Shown piece by piece: positions 1-10,748 of a stretch of DNA of 64,000 nt; the stretch's first letter is position 1; each line of letters begins with the position of its first letter. Source of the stretch: Craterostigma plantagineum (lineage: Eukaryota; Streptophyta; Magnoliopsida; Lamiales; Linderniaceae); assembly GCA_027422505.1 (NCBI GenBank), contig JAPQWV010000005.1, positions 13,273,501 through 13,337,500 on the forward strand, written 5' to 3'. Below the pieces are notes generated by a model. It searched no databases and was not told where the DNA came from. It was given only the letters and a program-made list of their open reading frames with translations. Made by a program: the position numbers and the translations under genes.

Positions 1-618
1 GTGTATATCGATTTGATCCAGATCCTTGTTAAGTCTGAAGTTTGTGGCCAATTTTTTCCATTCTGGCAGTAATGAGGTGAGGAATTTGACATTGAGTTCC
101 ATTGTCGTCTTCGTCATGTTGATCGTCCTCAGCTCATTTACCTTGATCATGAATCTATTTTACGTCTCGTTTAGCTGTTCTCGAGTTCTTGCTTTGAACG
201 AGTCATAAACTGCAAGGATGTTGGCTTTCCTGGTTCTTTCTCCCGTGTATGTTCCAAGCATGAATTTGGTCACTTCGTTCCACATGTCCTTTGCATGTTC
301 AACGCTATCGACCTGGAGCAGGATGTCACTGGGTAAAGCTTGGATGAGGTAGTTTCTGGCAAGCAGATCAGCTCTAGCTCGTCTCTTCTCTGGTTCAGTG
401 TATCCGTCCGGTGTTTTAAGAATTTTGCTTGCTTGAACTGGAGGGTCTTTAGTTTTGTTTTCTGGAATAGTGGTCGAAAATTTAATGGGTCCTTGCTCTA
501 GCGAGTGAATCATCTCTGATCCGTTATCTTTAATTTCGAGGAAATTAAGAAATCTGCTCCTCCAGATTTGATATCGCCACGTCTTAGACTGGCGCGCGAA
601 CGTCGCTTCCCATAGCAA
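1..618 (-). pseudogene. Copia-A gag, 5' part (cut by window edge)
   Basis: Capsid part of a Ty1/copia Gag protein, which would form the virus-like particle that packages element RNA. The minus-strand reading shows the WRSRFLNF motif near the start, an EKRRARADLL stretch, then MWNEV and ANILAVYDSFKA, in the same order as the gags of Copia-B, -C and -G. One in-frame TAA lies near position 158, after which the frame continues to the window edge (FLTSLLPEWKKL). An ATG near 612-614 is in another frame, so the N-terminus carries an indel. Residues differ often from Copia-B, so this is a related subfamily and not a copy of B. The element is dead. The family call is from motif order. Confidence 0.8.
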
Positions 619-1180
619 GTGAGTCCATTGTTTGATTGGGGTGTGTGGATCCTGATGTGTGTGATTGGATTGTGAATGTGTATATATTTATGATAGAAGT
701 TGAATTCTCGAAGCTGTTAATCTAAGGTATGATTATTTAGATATTGACTTTCGAAAATTTATGTTGCTAAAATCTGAGTTTCGAAAATGTGATTTCGAAA
801 ATTTTAATGTTTCGAAAATCGAGTTCGCGAAAATATTTTCGAAAGGGATGTGTTGCGAAAATCGGTTTGCAAAAATAATTATCGAAAGAAGAAATTTCGA
901 AAGTGCAGTGCGAAAATTATGTTTGATATGTGAGATTTTCGAACCGTGAATTAGTTGCAAAAATGTTTTTAGAAAGACGCGTTGCAAAAATTATATTCGT
1001 GAATGAGTTGCGAGAACGATTTTAAAAATTGCGGTTGCAAGAATTATTTTTGAAATTCTTGATTTTCGAAAGAAAGGGTTGTGAAAATAATTATCGAGTT
1101 TTAGAATACGCTTTTAGTTGTGCTTTGGTTTTATTAGCAGTCGAGAAATATTTTTGATTCTATCTTTAAGAATTTTCGAA
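619..1180 (-). other. Copia-A untranslated leader
   Basis: Non-coding AT-rich stretch upstream of the Copia-A gag. It is packed with TTTCGAAA/TTCGAAAAT-type words (about a dozen between 740 and 1,080). The same kind of TCGAAA-rich leader lies between the primer-binding site and gag in Copia-G (42,382-43,442), so I read it as the 5' leader. No ORF here is credible. Confidence 0.55.
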
Positions 1181-1345
1181 AGTGTTTGCTGTTTCTCTCT
1201 CTAGAAATTGAATTGACAGCCCTTCGGATCAAATTCTCAATATTTCTCTATTAGGCACAATGTTTACAACTGTATTTATACCAAAGCAGATCAAATTATT
1301 TTTGATCAAACTTTAAAGATAGAATCAAAAATATTTCTCGACTGC
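1137..1345. repeat. 33-bp perfect inverted repeat at the Copia-A/B junction
   Basis: Positions 1,137-1,169 are the exact reverse complement of 1,313-1,345. Each arm is the end of a Copia leader just upstream of gag, one from Copia-A (minus) and one from Copia-B (plus). The 143-bp loop contains the LTR fragment of Copia-A. The two elements are therefore head-to-head. Confidence 0.85.
1187..1300 (-). repeat. LTR fragment of Copia-A (R/U5-like)
   Basis: Read on the minus strand it has a TATA-like box (tataaatac), then CTCTAGAGAGAGAAACAGC. The same order occurs in the Copia-D LTR (30,211-33,192) and the Copia-G LTR (39,963-42,368). The U5 end and primer-binding site expected next are absent; the sequence runs directly into leader-type DNA, so a deletion joins the LTR to the leader. 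Confidence 0.6.
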
Positions 1346-1451
1346 TTTCGAATCAAAGGCTTCAAATTAATTTGTCATTTGTAAAGCACATTACATCACT
1401 ACAAATCATCAAAACACCCTACGAAGATTCTTAGATCAACTCTTCAACAAA

Positions 1452-3176
1452 ATAGATGCTTATTCTCTTGGAAACGACAACCGTCCGCCCATCTTGAAAC
1501 GCGGCGAATATACTGTCTGGCGAAGCCGCTTCCTTAACTTCATTGAGCTAAAGGATCAGGCAGATAACCTTTTTCTGTCACTTGAGGAAGGTCCAGCTCA
1601 GTTCTGGGTCAATGTACCCGGCGACAACACAGCCACTTCTTCAATTCCCGCCACTACGCGACTGAAAGAGCCTAGGGAATACAAGGATGAGTAAATGATC
1701 TGAGCGAAGGCTGATCTGAAAAGCAAAGAACACACTCATGCAAGGCATCCCAAACGACATCTACAGACAAATAGACAGTCTTCCAATGGCTAAAGAGATG
1801 TGGAATGAACTGCATCGAATGATGCAAAGAACGGAAATAGGCGTGAAGGACAAGAAGGCAAACATTCTCACGGATTATGACTCTTTCAGAGCAAAACAAG
1901 AAGAGAGCTTGCATGATCTCTATCAGAGACATCTGACACTTCTCAATGAGATGAGAAAAATAGAAACCACCAAGACGAACACGGAGACCAACATTCGATT
2001 TCTATCCTATCTGTCCTCAGAATGGAAGAAGATATCCACTCAAATCAGACAGAACAAAGACCTCGAAGAGTTGGATATCCACTCCATTTTTGATAATCTC
2101 GCGCAACACGAGGAAGATGTACGCGAGATTCAGAAGGAGGAGAAGGGCAAATAGATTGAAGACACAGTTGCCCCATTCTCAGAGAAGCGGAGCTCAAAGT
2201 CACGAAAAGAGAAAATCATTAGGCCTCCTACCCCTTCAGAATCGGAAGAGGAATCGAACTCTGACGTTAGGCAAACATCAAAGCGCTGGAAAAGCAGTTG
2301 GCTCTGATCGGAAAAATAATGAGCAAGCAGTACTTCAAGAAGAAGTCCTCATCATCAGCAAACCGACTTCGGACTTCAAGCTCAAAGAACAAGGAACGTG
2401 CGCCCGAGACTTTCGAAGTCAAGAATACCAAAGAGCCAACCAACTGCTTTAATTGCGGCAAACCCGGTCACTTCGCCAGAGAGTGCACTCTCCCAAAGAA
2501 CAAAGATGCCAACTACTACTACAAGAAGCTTCAACTCACAAAGCAGAAAGAAGTTGGAGTAGCTCTAATGGCAGAACAAGACCACTGGCTCGAGGATACG
2601 TCAAGCTCCGAGGAAGAGAATCTAGCCCTCATGGCTCGCCTGGACGAGAACTCAGATGCCGAAACCTCCAATCAGACGGACGATGACCAAGCATCCAAAC
2701 CTTCACAGGAGGTAGTCTCTTCTTCCACATTATTGACCATGTTAGAATCGTGTCAATTAAATTACGCTAACATGAAACGTGAGCACAAAAGTGTAAGGGA
2801 AGTAGAAAAGAAACTATCTATGTCTCAGGAGAGAATAGCTAGTCTCGAGGCGGAACTTAGGAGCTCTAGTGCCAACATAGAAGAATTATGTAAGAGCCCC
2901 AATATTAGCGAGACTAAGTGTATTCCCTTAGAGAAGCTCAGTTCGATAGTAAAAGAATTAGAAGACAGGCTAGAGAATAACTATAATTGCTTGGTTAGGA
3001 ATCTCAACGAGAATGCCAGCCTTAATTGTAGGTTAACAGACGCTGCTGCTAAGGTCACTAACTTAGAAGTCCAACTAGATAAATCCAATACCAAGGTTAG
3101 TGAACTAGTTAAAGAACTAGATGCCTGTAAAGCCACTAAACTGACGGTACTACGCTCTCTTAGGCGAAGAACGTAA
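1452..3176 (+). pseudogene. Copia-B gag with CCHC knuckle and coiled coil
   Basis: Broken Gag polyprotein. The expected ATG is ATA at 1,452-1,454 (Copia-G has ATG GAT GCC at the matching place). Pieces: 1,452-1,694 (WRSRFLNF, ending in a stop), 1,738-2,154 (MQGIPNDIYRQ, MWNEL, KANIL), and 2,298-3,176 holding the zinc knuckle CX2CX4HX4C at 2,445-2,486 followed by a heptad-rich helix (about 2,740-3,150). The knuckle binds element RNA; the coiled coil probably helps particle assembly. The amber stop at 2,152-2,154 is at the same place as one in Copia-G. Start loss and frameshifts make this a pseudogene. Confidence 0.8.
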
Positions 3177-3177
3177 G

Positions 3178-4540
3178 AAGTTATATGCCAAAATAAAAAA
3201 ATTAGACGATCTTCTTACAAGAAGGGGACCGACTCAACAAACAATTTTTCTTAATCAGCCCAAGATATAAAATTCTATAATCCAATAGAAGGCTAGGTTT
3301 CATTAACCCGTGTGTACTAAAGAAGAAAGACACATACGATGTAAAAACCATGGGATTAGGCGTAAGCACTCTTATGAACTTTTCAAAAGCAGATGACCTA
3401 GGTGCTTTAGAAATAGCTAAGAAAAAAGCCAAACATCAGGCCCAGATTCCCTTCGACTATAAGGAATTAAATGACAGTTACAAATCGAGGGAAATACCCT
3501 TGACTCGTGACTTTGACATAGTCAAACCTCCTAAGCCTCAACCTGAACTCAATGAAGCTGAAAACACTCATTCTGAAAATTCTCTTTACAAACCTCCTGT
3601 CATTAGGCAGATAGAACAATTATGAGCCACATTAGCTAAAGAAAGAGAGGATTTTGAAGCGGAGAAGGAAAAATTTCTAAAGGAGATGGATTATCTCAAA
3701 GCTTCCTTTACCTCCCCAACTATTTCTCACGCATCTCCCTTAATAGATAAAATTATTCTGAAAAGCGTGAAGAAAGAAAAAATGCCTTCTACCAACTCAA
3801 AATCGATGAGTAATGTTTCCAAGAATATTATTTCTAATCCCTTCTCTACTACATCTACAAGGAGTAGTGTCAGAGCCTAAGGAGTCGAAGGCAAGAGTGT
3901 CTAGTTTAGTAATAAAGAAGGAGTCTCTAGATGTCAATGTCCCAAATTTGTACTCTCCTTCTGTAAAAATAAAAGACACTCGTAGAAATAAAAGAGCTAT
4001 TTTTCTTCATTTCAAATCATTGCTTCTACATGTTCTCTTCGACCTACTACCTTTAGAAGCACTAACTTCGAAATAGGCTCAACATCGACTGTAATAAAGA
4101 ATCAATCTAAGACAAATGCCGATAGGAAGATTCGTAGGAAACAAGATCCAGCCATTAAGAAGGCTTATAGTGCTATTCATGCATGTTCTCACCTAGAGTA
4201 TCCCGTAAATATTCAATCCCCCAAACACCTTAGGAGACTATCAAATGAAAAGATCTTTTCCTCGATCAAGCCTACCAAAGCATTTGACCGCGCTGAAATT
4301 AATCTTCCTTACCAGGTTCAACCAAAATGGATCCCTAAAACTTCGTCTAGGAAGATGAAAGCCAACAAGGCCAAATCTTCTACAAAGGCTAAACCCAAAG
4401 TTACTTCTTCGAAGTTAACTTGGGTCGCTTAAGCTCCCACTAGCAATAATTTAGGAATCGTATCAGAACCTAAGAATAAATCTGCTAATCCGAGAGGACC
4501 CATTTATAAGTGGGTACCTAAAGCTCTCTAATTTGTCTTT
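3178..4540 (+). pseudogene. Copia-B Gag-Pol linker region
   Basis: Lys/Ser-rich reading frames at 3,350-3,625, 3,686-3,880 and 3,813-4,076, separated by frameshifts, between the Gag coiled coil and the protease. The same text is present on the minus strand in Copia-C (17,910-19,340) and in part in Copia-G (55,850-56,340), so it was once coding. I recognise no domain. Its position suggests a spacer of the Gag-Pol polyprotein. Confidence 0.5.
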
Positions 4541-4546
4541 GCAGAT

Positions 4547-5070
4547 CCATCATGCGTGGTACCTCGATTCCGGTTGTTCCACACACATAACGGGAAATCA
4601 AGAGCTGCTGAGCAACTCCAAGACCGATTAAATGGAAAAGTCAGATTCATGAACAACGACTGGGCTCCTATACTAGGATTCGGCGATATTATTCTGGAAA
4701 ATCTTATCATCAAAGACGTCTCATACGTCGAAGGCCTCCACCATAACTTGTTCAGCATAGGCCAATTCTGCGATAAAGGATTCCAGGTGGTCTTCCTTGC
4801 TAACGGGTGCAGAACAGTCAGGAGAAAGAACTCCTGCAAGGAATTTGGAAATCAAATGTATACATGATCAACCTGACGTTCGTGCGGCCTTCGATTGCTG
4901 TTTGCCTCATTTCTCAGACAAATATTCATAGGAACAGTCTATGGCATCAAAGGGTATCTCATATTAACTTCAAAGCTCTACAGCGCCTTTCCACCAAGAA
5001 GTTGATTCACCACCAGCAAATTTCACGGCGCAAGAGCATCAATGTTTGGCGTGTCAGCTTGGAAAACTAA
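4547..5070 (+). pseudogene. Copia-B aspartic protease and pre-integrase region
   Basis: The copia protease signature is readable at 4,547-4,620: HHAWYLDSGCSTH with the catalytic Asp codon at 4,566-4,568, followed by TGNQELLS. A frameshift then moves to the frame of 4,556-4,867 (GKVRF, HNLFSIGQ). The integrase zinc-binding HHCC region starts near 4,930 (LWHQRVSHIN). The protease would cut Gag-Pol into mature proteins. At least two frame changes separate these pieces. Confidence 0.75.
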
Positions 5071-5990
5071 AGCGAGCCTCACATCACGTCAAGACAGTTT
5101 CTTCTACTTCACGTCCTCTGGAATTACTTCACATGGACCTCTGTGGACCTATGCAAACACAGAGTATCAACGGACATAAGTATGTGCTGGTCATTGTTGA
5201 CGACTTTTCTCGCTACACATGGACGAAGTTCCTCCGAACACAGGATGAGACCGGGGACTTGATCGTAAATTTTGTGAACACGACTCAGAACCTCCTGCAG
5301 CAGACTATCCAAGTCATACGTACCGACAATGGCACTGAGTTCAAAAACAAGTTTCTCAGTGACTTCTATCAGAAACTTGGAATCAGTCAGCAATTTTCAG
5401 CCGCAAAGACACCTCAACAGAACGGGGTAGTTGAAAGGAAGAACAGAACTCTAGTGGAAGCCGTGCGTGCGATGTTGATTCATTCTGGCCTCCCACACTT
5501 CCTTTGTGCTGAAGCAATAAATACTGCCTGCTTCACTCAGAACAGGACGGTAGTTCACAAGCGCTTCGATAAAACTACGTACGAGATCATCAACAAGCGA
5601 GTACCCAATATTTCTTTCTTTAAGGTCTTCGGGTGCAAGTGCTTTGTGGCGAATGATAGAGAGCAACGTGCTAAGTTCGACCCTAAAGCATTCGAAGCCA
5701 CTTTTGTCGGGTATTCTTCAACTTCTAAGGCGTACAGAGTCTACATCAAGTCCAACCAATTAGAGAAAGCTACAATGTCACTTTCCAAGAAGTGGCAGCT
5801 ATGGCTTCTGGGCACATCAGTCCAGGACCCGTGCCCAACCCGATGGCTCCTGCACACCTCAGTTCAGGACCCGTGCCTAACCAGATGGCTTCTGAATATG
5901 ACGATTCAGAACCCGTGCTTACAGGTGTGTTGGCACAAGACTGACAGCGAATGGCAACAATTCAGGATTCAACGTCAGAAGAAGCTATGA
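5046..5990 (+). pseudogene. Copia-B integrase
   Basis: Integrase core, which inserts element cDNA into the genome. All three catalytic residues are visible: Asp in HMDLCGPM (codon 5,136-5,138), Asp in IRTDNGTEF (5,325-5,327) and Glu in GVVERKNRT (5,433-5,435). The copia-type FKVFGCKCF and FVGYS motifs follow. From about 5,800 the reading is a 14-residue duplication (42-bp unit, 5,806-5,890) that Copia-C lacks. The N-terminal HHCC is in another frame, so the enzyme is not made whole. Confidence 0.85.
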
Positions 5991-5992
5991 CA

Positions 5993-6034
5993 TTTGCTTT
6001 AGAAGACTTTTTTGGTTTTTGCTTTAGAAGACTT
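5993..6034 (+). repeat. 25-bp-period direct duplication in Copia-B
   Basis: TTTGCTTTAGAAGACTT occurs at 5,993-6,009 and again at 6,018-6,034. Copia-C has one copy at the matching place (near 12,090 on the minus strand). The extra copy and its spacer move the frame between the integrase tail and RT. Confidence 0.8.
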
Positions 6035-6908
6035 GGGTTCGCTCTTTGAGCCGATATATCGGCCTAACAATACCGTTACCATACCTGCCGTGGAACCTCC
6101 ACTTGACGACGCCGATGTACCGAGTACTTCTAATGTCCCCACCTCACCCGATTCAGAATTACCACAGAATGTTGCTACACCAACCATGGATGTTGAGGGA
6201 CCATCATCAGAGTCGCTCAACTCAAGTACAGAAATGGATTTCCCTCAACCGGATGAGCAGCCTCAGATCACTGGAGATCTCGATCCACAAATGGCTGATG
6301 CCTCAAGCTCAGCTCTACGTCATGAGCGCAAGTGGACTCGAGTCCACCCAGTCGATCAAATTATTGGTGATCCTTCGAGTGGCATACAGACAAGACATCA
6401 GAAAGGACTATTCAGCTGCTTCTTAAGCCAAAACGAGCCAACAAAGGTAGCAGACACACTTAAAGACACGGATTGGGTGATCGCCATGCAAGACGAAATC
6501 AATCAATTCGAGCGTCTACAAGTGTGGACATTAGTACCCCGCCTGCATGGGAGAACAATCATAAGGACAAAATGGGTATTCAAGAACAAGAAGAATGAAG
6601 ATGGCGAAGTGATCAGGAACAAAGCACGTTTAGTTGCTAAGGGCTACAACCAACAGGAAGGAATCGATTACGACGAGACCTACGCACCTGTTGCCCGCAT
6701 CGAAGCAATCCGCCTATTCTTGGCATACGCGGCTCATAAGGACTTCAAATTCTATCAAATGGACGTGAAAACCGCCTATCTCAACGGCGTGTTAAAAGAA
6801 GAAGTCTATGTCGCCCAACCTGAAGGCTTCGTTGATCACGAACATCCTGATTACATCTATCGATTGGATAAAGCACTCTATGGACTAAAACAAGCCCCTC
6901 GTGCCTAG
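6012..6908 (+). pseudogene. Copia-B reverse transcriptase, N-terminal part
   Basis: Ty1/copia RVT_2 domain, which copies element RNA into cDNA. Motifs in order: [64 protein letters not shown] (first catalytic Asp) and YGLKQAPRA, where a TAG stop falls at 6,906-6,908. The upstream 300 bp reads as a Pro/Ser-rich spacer. The part with the YxDD box is missing (see next entry). Confidence 0.85.
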
Positions 6909-7465
6909 TATGACGTCCTGGGTGAATTCCTCATGAAGTCTGGATTTACCGAGGAACCATCGATACGACTCTCTTCATCAAATGGCAAGGCAAAGATCTG
7001 ATGGTCGTTCAGGTATACATATATCGATTGGCTATACTGATGTTGATTATGCAGGTTGCCGTATGGACAGGAAAAGCACATCTGGTGGCGCTCAATTTTT
7101 AGGCAAAAAGCTGGTCTGCTGGTCATTCAAGAAGCAGAATTGCGTTTCAACATCGACGGTTGAGGCAGAATACGTCGCGGCCGCCAGCTGTTGCTCGCAA
7201 ATGCTGTGGATGAGGACTCAACTTCGTGATTATGGGTACAATTTAAATAATATACCCATTTATAGTAATAGTCAAAGTGCCATTGCTTACGTGCACTGTT
7301 CACCTCTCACGCACGAAACACATAGACATTAGATGTCACTATCAAGGATCACGTAGAGAAAGACACTATTGGTATATATTTTGTGAACACGAAGTATCAA
7401 CCAGCCGACATTTTTCACCAAGGCATTGGATGAAAAATGCTACCATTTTCTTGTCGGAAAATTAG
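6909..7465 (+). pseudogene. Copia-B RT/RNase H remnant with internal deletion
   Basis: After about 7,015 the sequence jumps from [11 protein letters not shown] directly to GYTDVDYAG of RNase H. Copia-C keeps roughly 500 bp between these points, including VYIDDIIFG. RNase H motifs that remain: DRKSTSG, QNCVSTSTVEAEYVAAASC and YSNSQSAIA. The 3' end (about 7,370-7,465) reads the NTKYQPADIFTKAL-like tail with shifts. RNase H would remove RNA from the RNA/DNA hybrid. Confidence 0.8.
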
Positions 7466-8741
7466 GTATCGTGATGTGTGTTTTGCCTGATCCTATGTGC
7501 TCTCAAATGTTTTCTATGTGCTTTCAAAAATAATTTGCCTTATCTTGTGTGAAAATTTAGTAAAATAATATAATAAAAATAAAAATCCAAAAATATTATA
7601 CATATATATAATATTAAGGGAATGACGATATCTTTAGGATGCTCGATCTAAGTCACAAACAGATGTCCCTGACATGCGAATGATTAATTGCTTAATTTTG
7701 TCAGTCTAAGTCGCATTCTTGTTCTAAAGGTCATTAGTTCAGTTCACTAGACACAAAGCCACTTTACATAAGTGAGGATTCTAACCTTTTATTTTCCTTC
7801 TACGGATCTTTTTTCTTGAGCGCGTCACACATCAACTGTTTGTCTTAACTAGTGATTCTTGGCCTCATACTAACCTTGCATTAGATAGGAAAATGATTTA
7901 GGGCACTTAGAAAATTCCTCACTCGGCCACATAAAAATTTCAATCCTTTAACATAGCCTTTAGTCATCTATTTTGAGCCTTCTCCGAATACCTTATTTGA
8001 AATCCCTACGAGCCTTCGACCGACTATCTAAATTTTTGACGGGTTGTTCAAACGAGTAAAGGAGGGGGAGTAAAGAAAAAAAGAAAAGAAAAAGATGACA
8101 AAAGAAGGTGAAAAACACACATGAGGAATGCTCAACGCACAAAAAACAGTTCTAGTGAACCTGCCCTCCCAATTATTGAGATATTTCAGAAATCATAAGA
8201 AGAGGGGCATGGATCGTGCTGTGAACTTCTCCATCGATAATCTCGTAGGCTCGTCAGAACGGCTGGAAAGAGGAGCACCAGGAAGTGAACTTCGCCAACG
8301 ATAATCCGGTCTTATATTGGCAAACCAGAAGAGGAGCACGGCCTTGGGTACGAATTTCATAACGGTGAACTTCTCCAAACTGAAAATCTCTGAAACCTTT
8401 CTAGGGATTAAGAGAAGAGGAGAACGGTATCGGCCCGAGAACCAACAAGAAGAACTTCGCCTTAGATAATCTCTCAGCATCGTAGAGAAGCGGAGCTTCA
8501 GCTTGAGCAAGTGTAGAAAAATAACGAAAAAAAAGTAAGGATGAGAAAGACAAAAGAAGAAAGAAAAATATGCCGAAGAAGGAGAAAGACGAAGAAATGG
8601 AAGACGACAAAAGCTCACAATTCCCAAACTTTCCTTCCCTTCTAAGTCAGATCAAATTAAAATCCCTCAATGTCCCTTTGATTCCAAGTCGATGTTCTTT
8701 CGCTTAGGTGAAATGATTAAAAGCGCCTCGATCACAGGTAA
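7466..8741 (+). other. Copia-B 3' non-coding tail
   Basis: Sequence after pol, matched in reverse by Copia-C (8,917-10,200). It has a polypurine block GGAGGGGGAG at about 8,060-8,070, which resembles a second-strand primer, and then degenerate repeats of about 60 bp (8,190-8,520) built on GAACTTC(T/G)CC...GATAATC and AGAAGAGGAG. The antisense reading at 8,193-8,627 is open and starts like a signal peptide but has stops in Copia-C. No LTR start (TG...) follows the polypurine block, and I see no PBS. Confidence 0.5.
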
Positions 8742-8916
8742 ATTGACTTCAAATTGCGTGTGTTGACTTTGGTGATATAAATATATCCCATGTTAAAAAT
8801 TATTGAGTGCTAGAGCGAACCTGGTGAGAGTTGTTGAAATGGATTATTCTATGACTTTAGGACTTTAGTTTGACGCCATGACTTGACGGCATAAGATCTT
8901 TCCACGTGTCCTGTGA
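8742..8916. other. Centre of the Copia-B/C inverted repeat
   Basis: About 175 bp that I cannot match to the opposite arm. AT-rich, no ORF. It separates two inverted tails that are recognisably similar on each side (for example CTTTGATTCCAA near 8,680 and its complement near 8,965). Confidence 0.5.
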
Positions 8917-10200
8917 AAATTTAGGCGTGGCGTTGATCTTCACCAAGTGAAAGGCAGTCGTTTTGGAATCAAAGAGACTTTGAAGGATTTTAATTTCGCT
9001 ATGACTTAGAAGGGAAGGAAAATTTTGGGAATGTGAACTTAACATCTTCATCTTCCTTTTCTTAGTCACTTTTTTTCGTCGGCATTTTTCTTTTTTTTCT
9101 TCATTCGTCCTTTTCATCCTTTTTATTTTTCGTATTTTTCTACACTTGCTCAAGCTGAAGCTCCACTTCTCTACGAGACTGAGAGATTATCTAAGGCGAA
9201 GTTCTTCTTGTTGATTCTCGGGCCGATACCGTGCTCCTCTTCTCTTAATCCCTAGGGAGGTTTCAGAGATTATCGATTTGGAGAAGTTCACAGTTATGGA
9301 ATTCGTACCCAAGGCCATGCTCCTCTTCTCGTTTCCCGATATAAGACTGGATTATCGTTGGAGAAGTTCACTTCGAGGTGCTCCTCTTTCTAGCCGTTTT
9401 GATGAGCGTATGAGATTATCGAAGGAGAAGTTCACAGCAAGATCCATGTCCCCTTCTAATGATTTGGAATTTTGATAGTCGAGAGGCAGGTTCTTTTAGA
9501 CTGCTTTTTGTGCGTTGAGCATTCCTCGTGTGCGTTTTCCACTTTCTTTTGTCATCTTTTCTTTTCAATTCTTCTTATCTCCCCCTCATTTTCTCGTTTG
9601 ATTATCCCTCCGAAGATTGTGAACATCGTTTGAAGGCTTGAACCGGTTTCAAGAGAAGAAAAGGGAATTGGAGAAGGCTCAAAGTGGATGACTAAAGGCT
9701 ATGTCAAAGGATGAAAATTAACATATGGCCGAGTGAGGAATTTCCTAAGTGCCGATATCATTTTCCTAACGATCTAACGCAAGGAGAGTATGAGGCCAAT
9801 AATCACTAGTTAAGACAAGCAATTGATGCGTGACTCGCTCAAGATTAAATCCGTAGAAAGAAAATAAAAGGCTAGAATCCTCACGTATGTAAAGTGGCGT
9901 TGTGTCTAGTGGAGCAAACTAATGAGCTTTAGACACAACAATGCGACTTAGACTGACAAAATTAAGCAATTAATCAGTCGCATGTCAGGGGAAATTATTT
10001 GTGACTTACATCAAAGCATCCTAAAGATATCTTCATCCCCCGAACATTATAAGTATATGTATTATATTTTTGGATTTTTATTTATGCAGGTTTGTATATT
10101 TTTTATTATTTATTTTCTAATTTTCACGCAAGAGATAATAAATAAGTACAGAAAACACATAGAATAGAGCATATGAAAGCACAGAGGATCAGGTAAAGCA
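8917..10200 (-). other. Copia-C 3' non-coding tail
   Basis: Reverse-complement counterpart of the Copia-B tail: for example AAGCAATTAATC near 9,964 and GAATGCTCAACGC near 9,515 (minus) match B. A polypurine block (GAGGGGGAGA on the minus strand) lies at about 9,585-9,595. The 60-bp degenerate repeats occur at 9,165-9,470 (GGAGAAGTTCAC and TGCTCCTCTT words). No LTR seen. Confidence 0.5.
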
Positions 10201-10204
10201 CATA

Positions 10205-10740
10205 TCACAGGAGATGCAACATGCCTAATTTTCCGACAAGGAATTGGAATCGTTTTTCATCCAGTGCCTTGGTGAAAATGTCAGCCAGTTGATACTCCGT
10301 GTTCAAAAAGTACATGTCAATGGTTCTTTTTTCTACGTGATCCTCAATAAAATAATATCTTATATCTATGCGTTTCGTGCGTGAGTGGTGAACAGGATTG
10401 CACGTAATAGCGATGACACTCTGACTATCACTATATATGGGTATATTATTTAAATTTTACCTATAATCGCGAAGCTGAGTCCTCATCCACAGCATTTGCG
10501 AGCAACAGCTGGCAGCTGCGACGTAGTCTGCCTCAGCCGTCGATGTTGAGACGCAATTCTACTTCTTGGATGACCAGCAGACCAGCTTTTTGCCTAAGAA
10601 TTGAGCGTCGCCTGACATGCTTTTTTTGTCCATACGGCAACCTGCACAGTCAGCGTCAGTGTAGTCGATTAGTTTAAAATTCGTACCTTTCGGATTCCAT
10701 AGTCCAAGGGTAGAAGTGCCCTTGAGGTAGCGTAAGATCC
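10205..10740 (-). pseudogene. Copia-C RNase H
   Basis: RNase H part of the pol polyprotein. Minus-strand reading gives YTDADCAGCRMDKKS, FLGKKLVCWSSKK, then the STAEAEYVAA-like segment and NPVHHSRTK. The 3' end has the QLADIFTKAL-like motif near 10,250. It would degrade the RNA strand after reverse transcription. Several frame changes; one piece is open at 10,559-10,798. Confidence 0.75.
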
Positions 10741-10748
10741 GCTTGACG

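Larger units (their letters stand above)
1303..8741 (+). mobile_element. Copia-B, degenerate SIRE-like Ty1/copia element
   Basis: Plus-strand Copia element with the order leader, gag, protease, integrase, reverse transcriptase, RNase H, then a 1.3-kb non-coding tail. Integrase before RT is diagnostic of Ty1/copia. Gag carries a CCHC knuckle and a long coiled-coil extension, which fits the SIRE/Maximus group (inference). No flanking LTR pair or target duplication is visible: the left end joins Copia-A and the right end joins the inverted tail of Copia-C. Many frameshifts, stops, two small tandem duplications and a deletion of roughly 500 bp in RT make it non-functional. Confidence 0.8.

Noticed and set aside
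8193..8627. 144-codon minus-strand ORF with a signal-peptide-like start in the Copia-B tail
   Set aside because: The matching sequence in Copia-C is shifted and has stops, and the frame follows the 60-bp repeats. Kept only as an observation on the tail, not as a gene.
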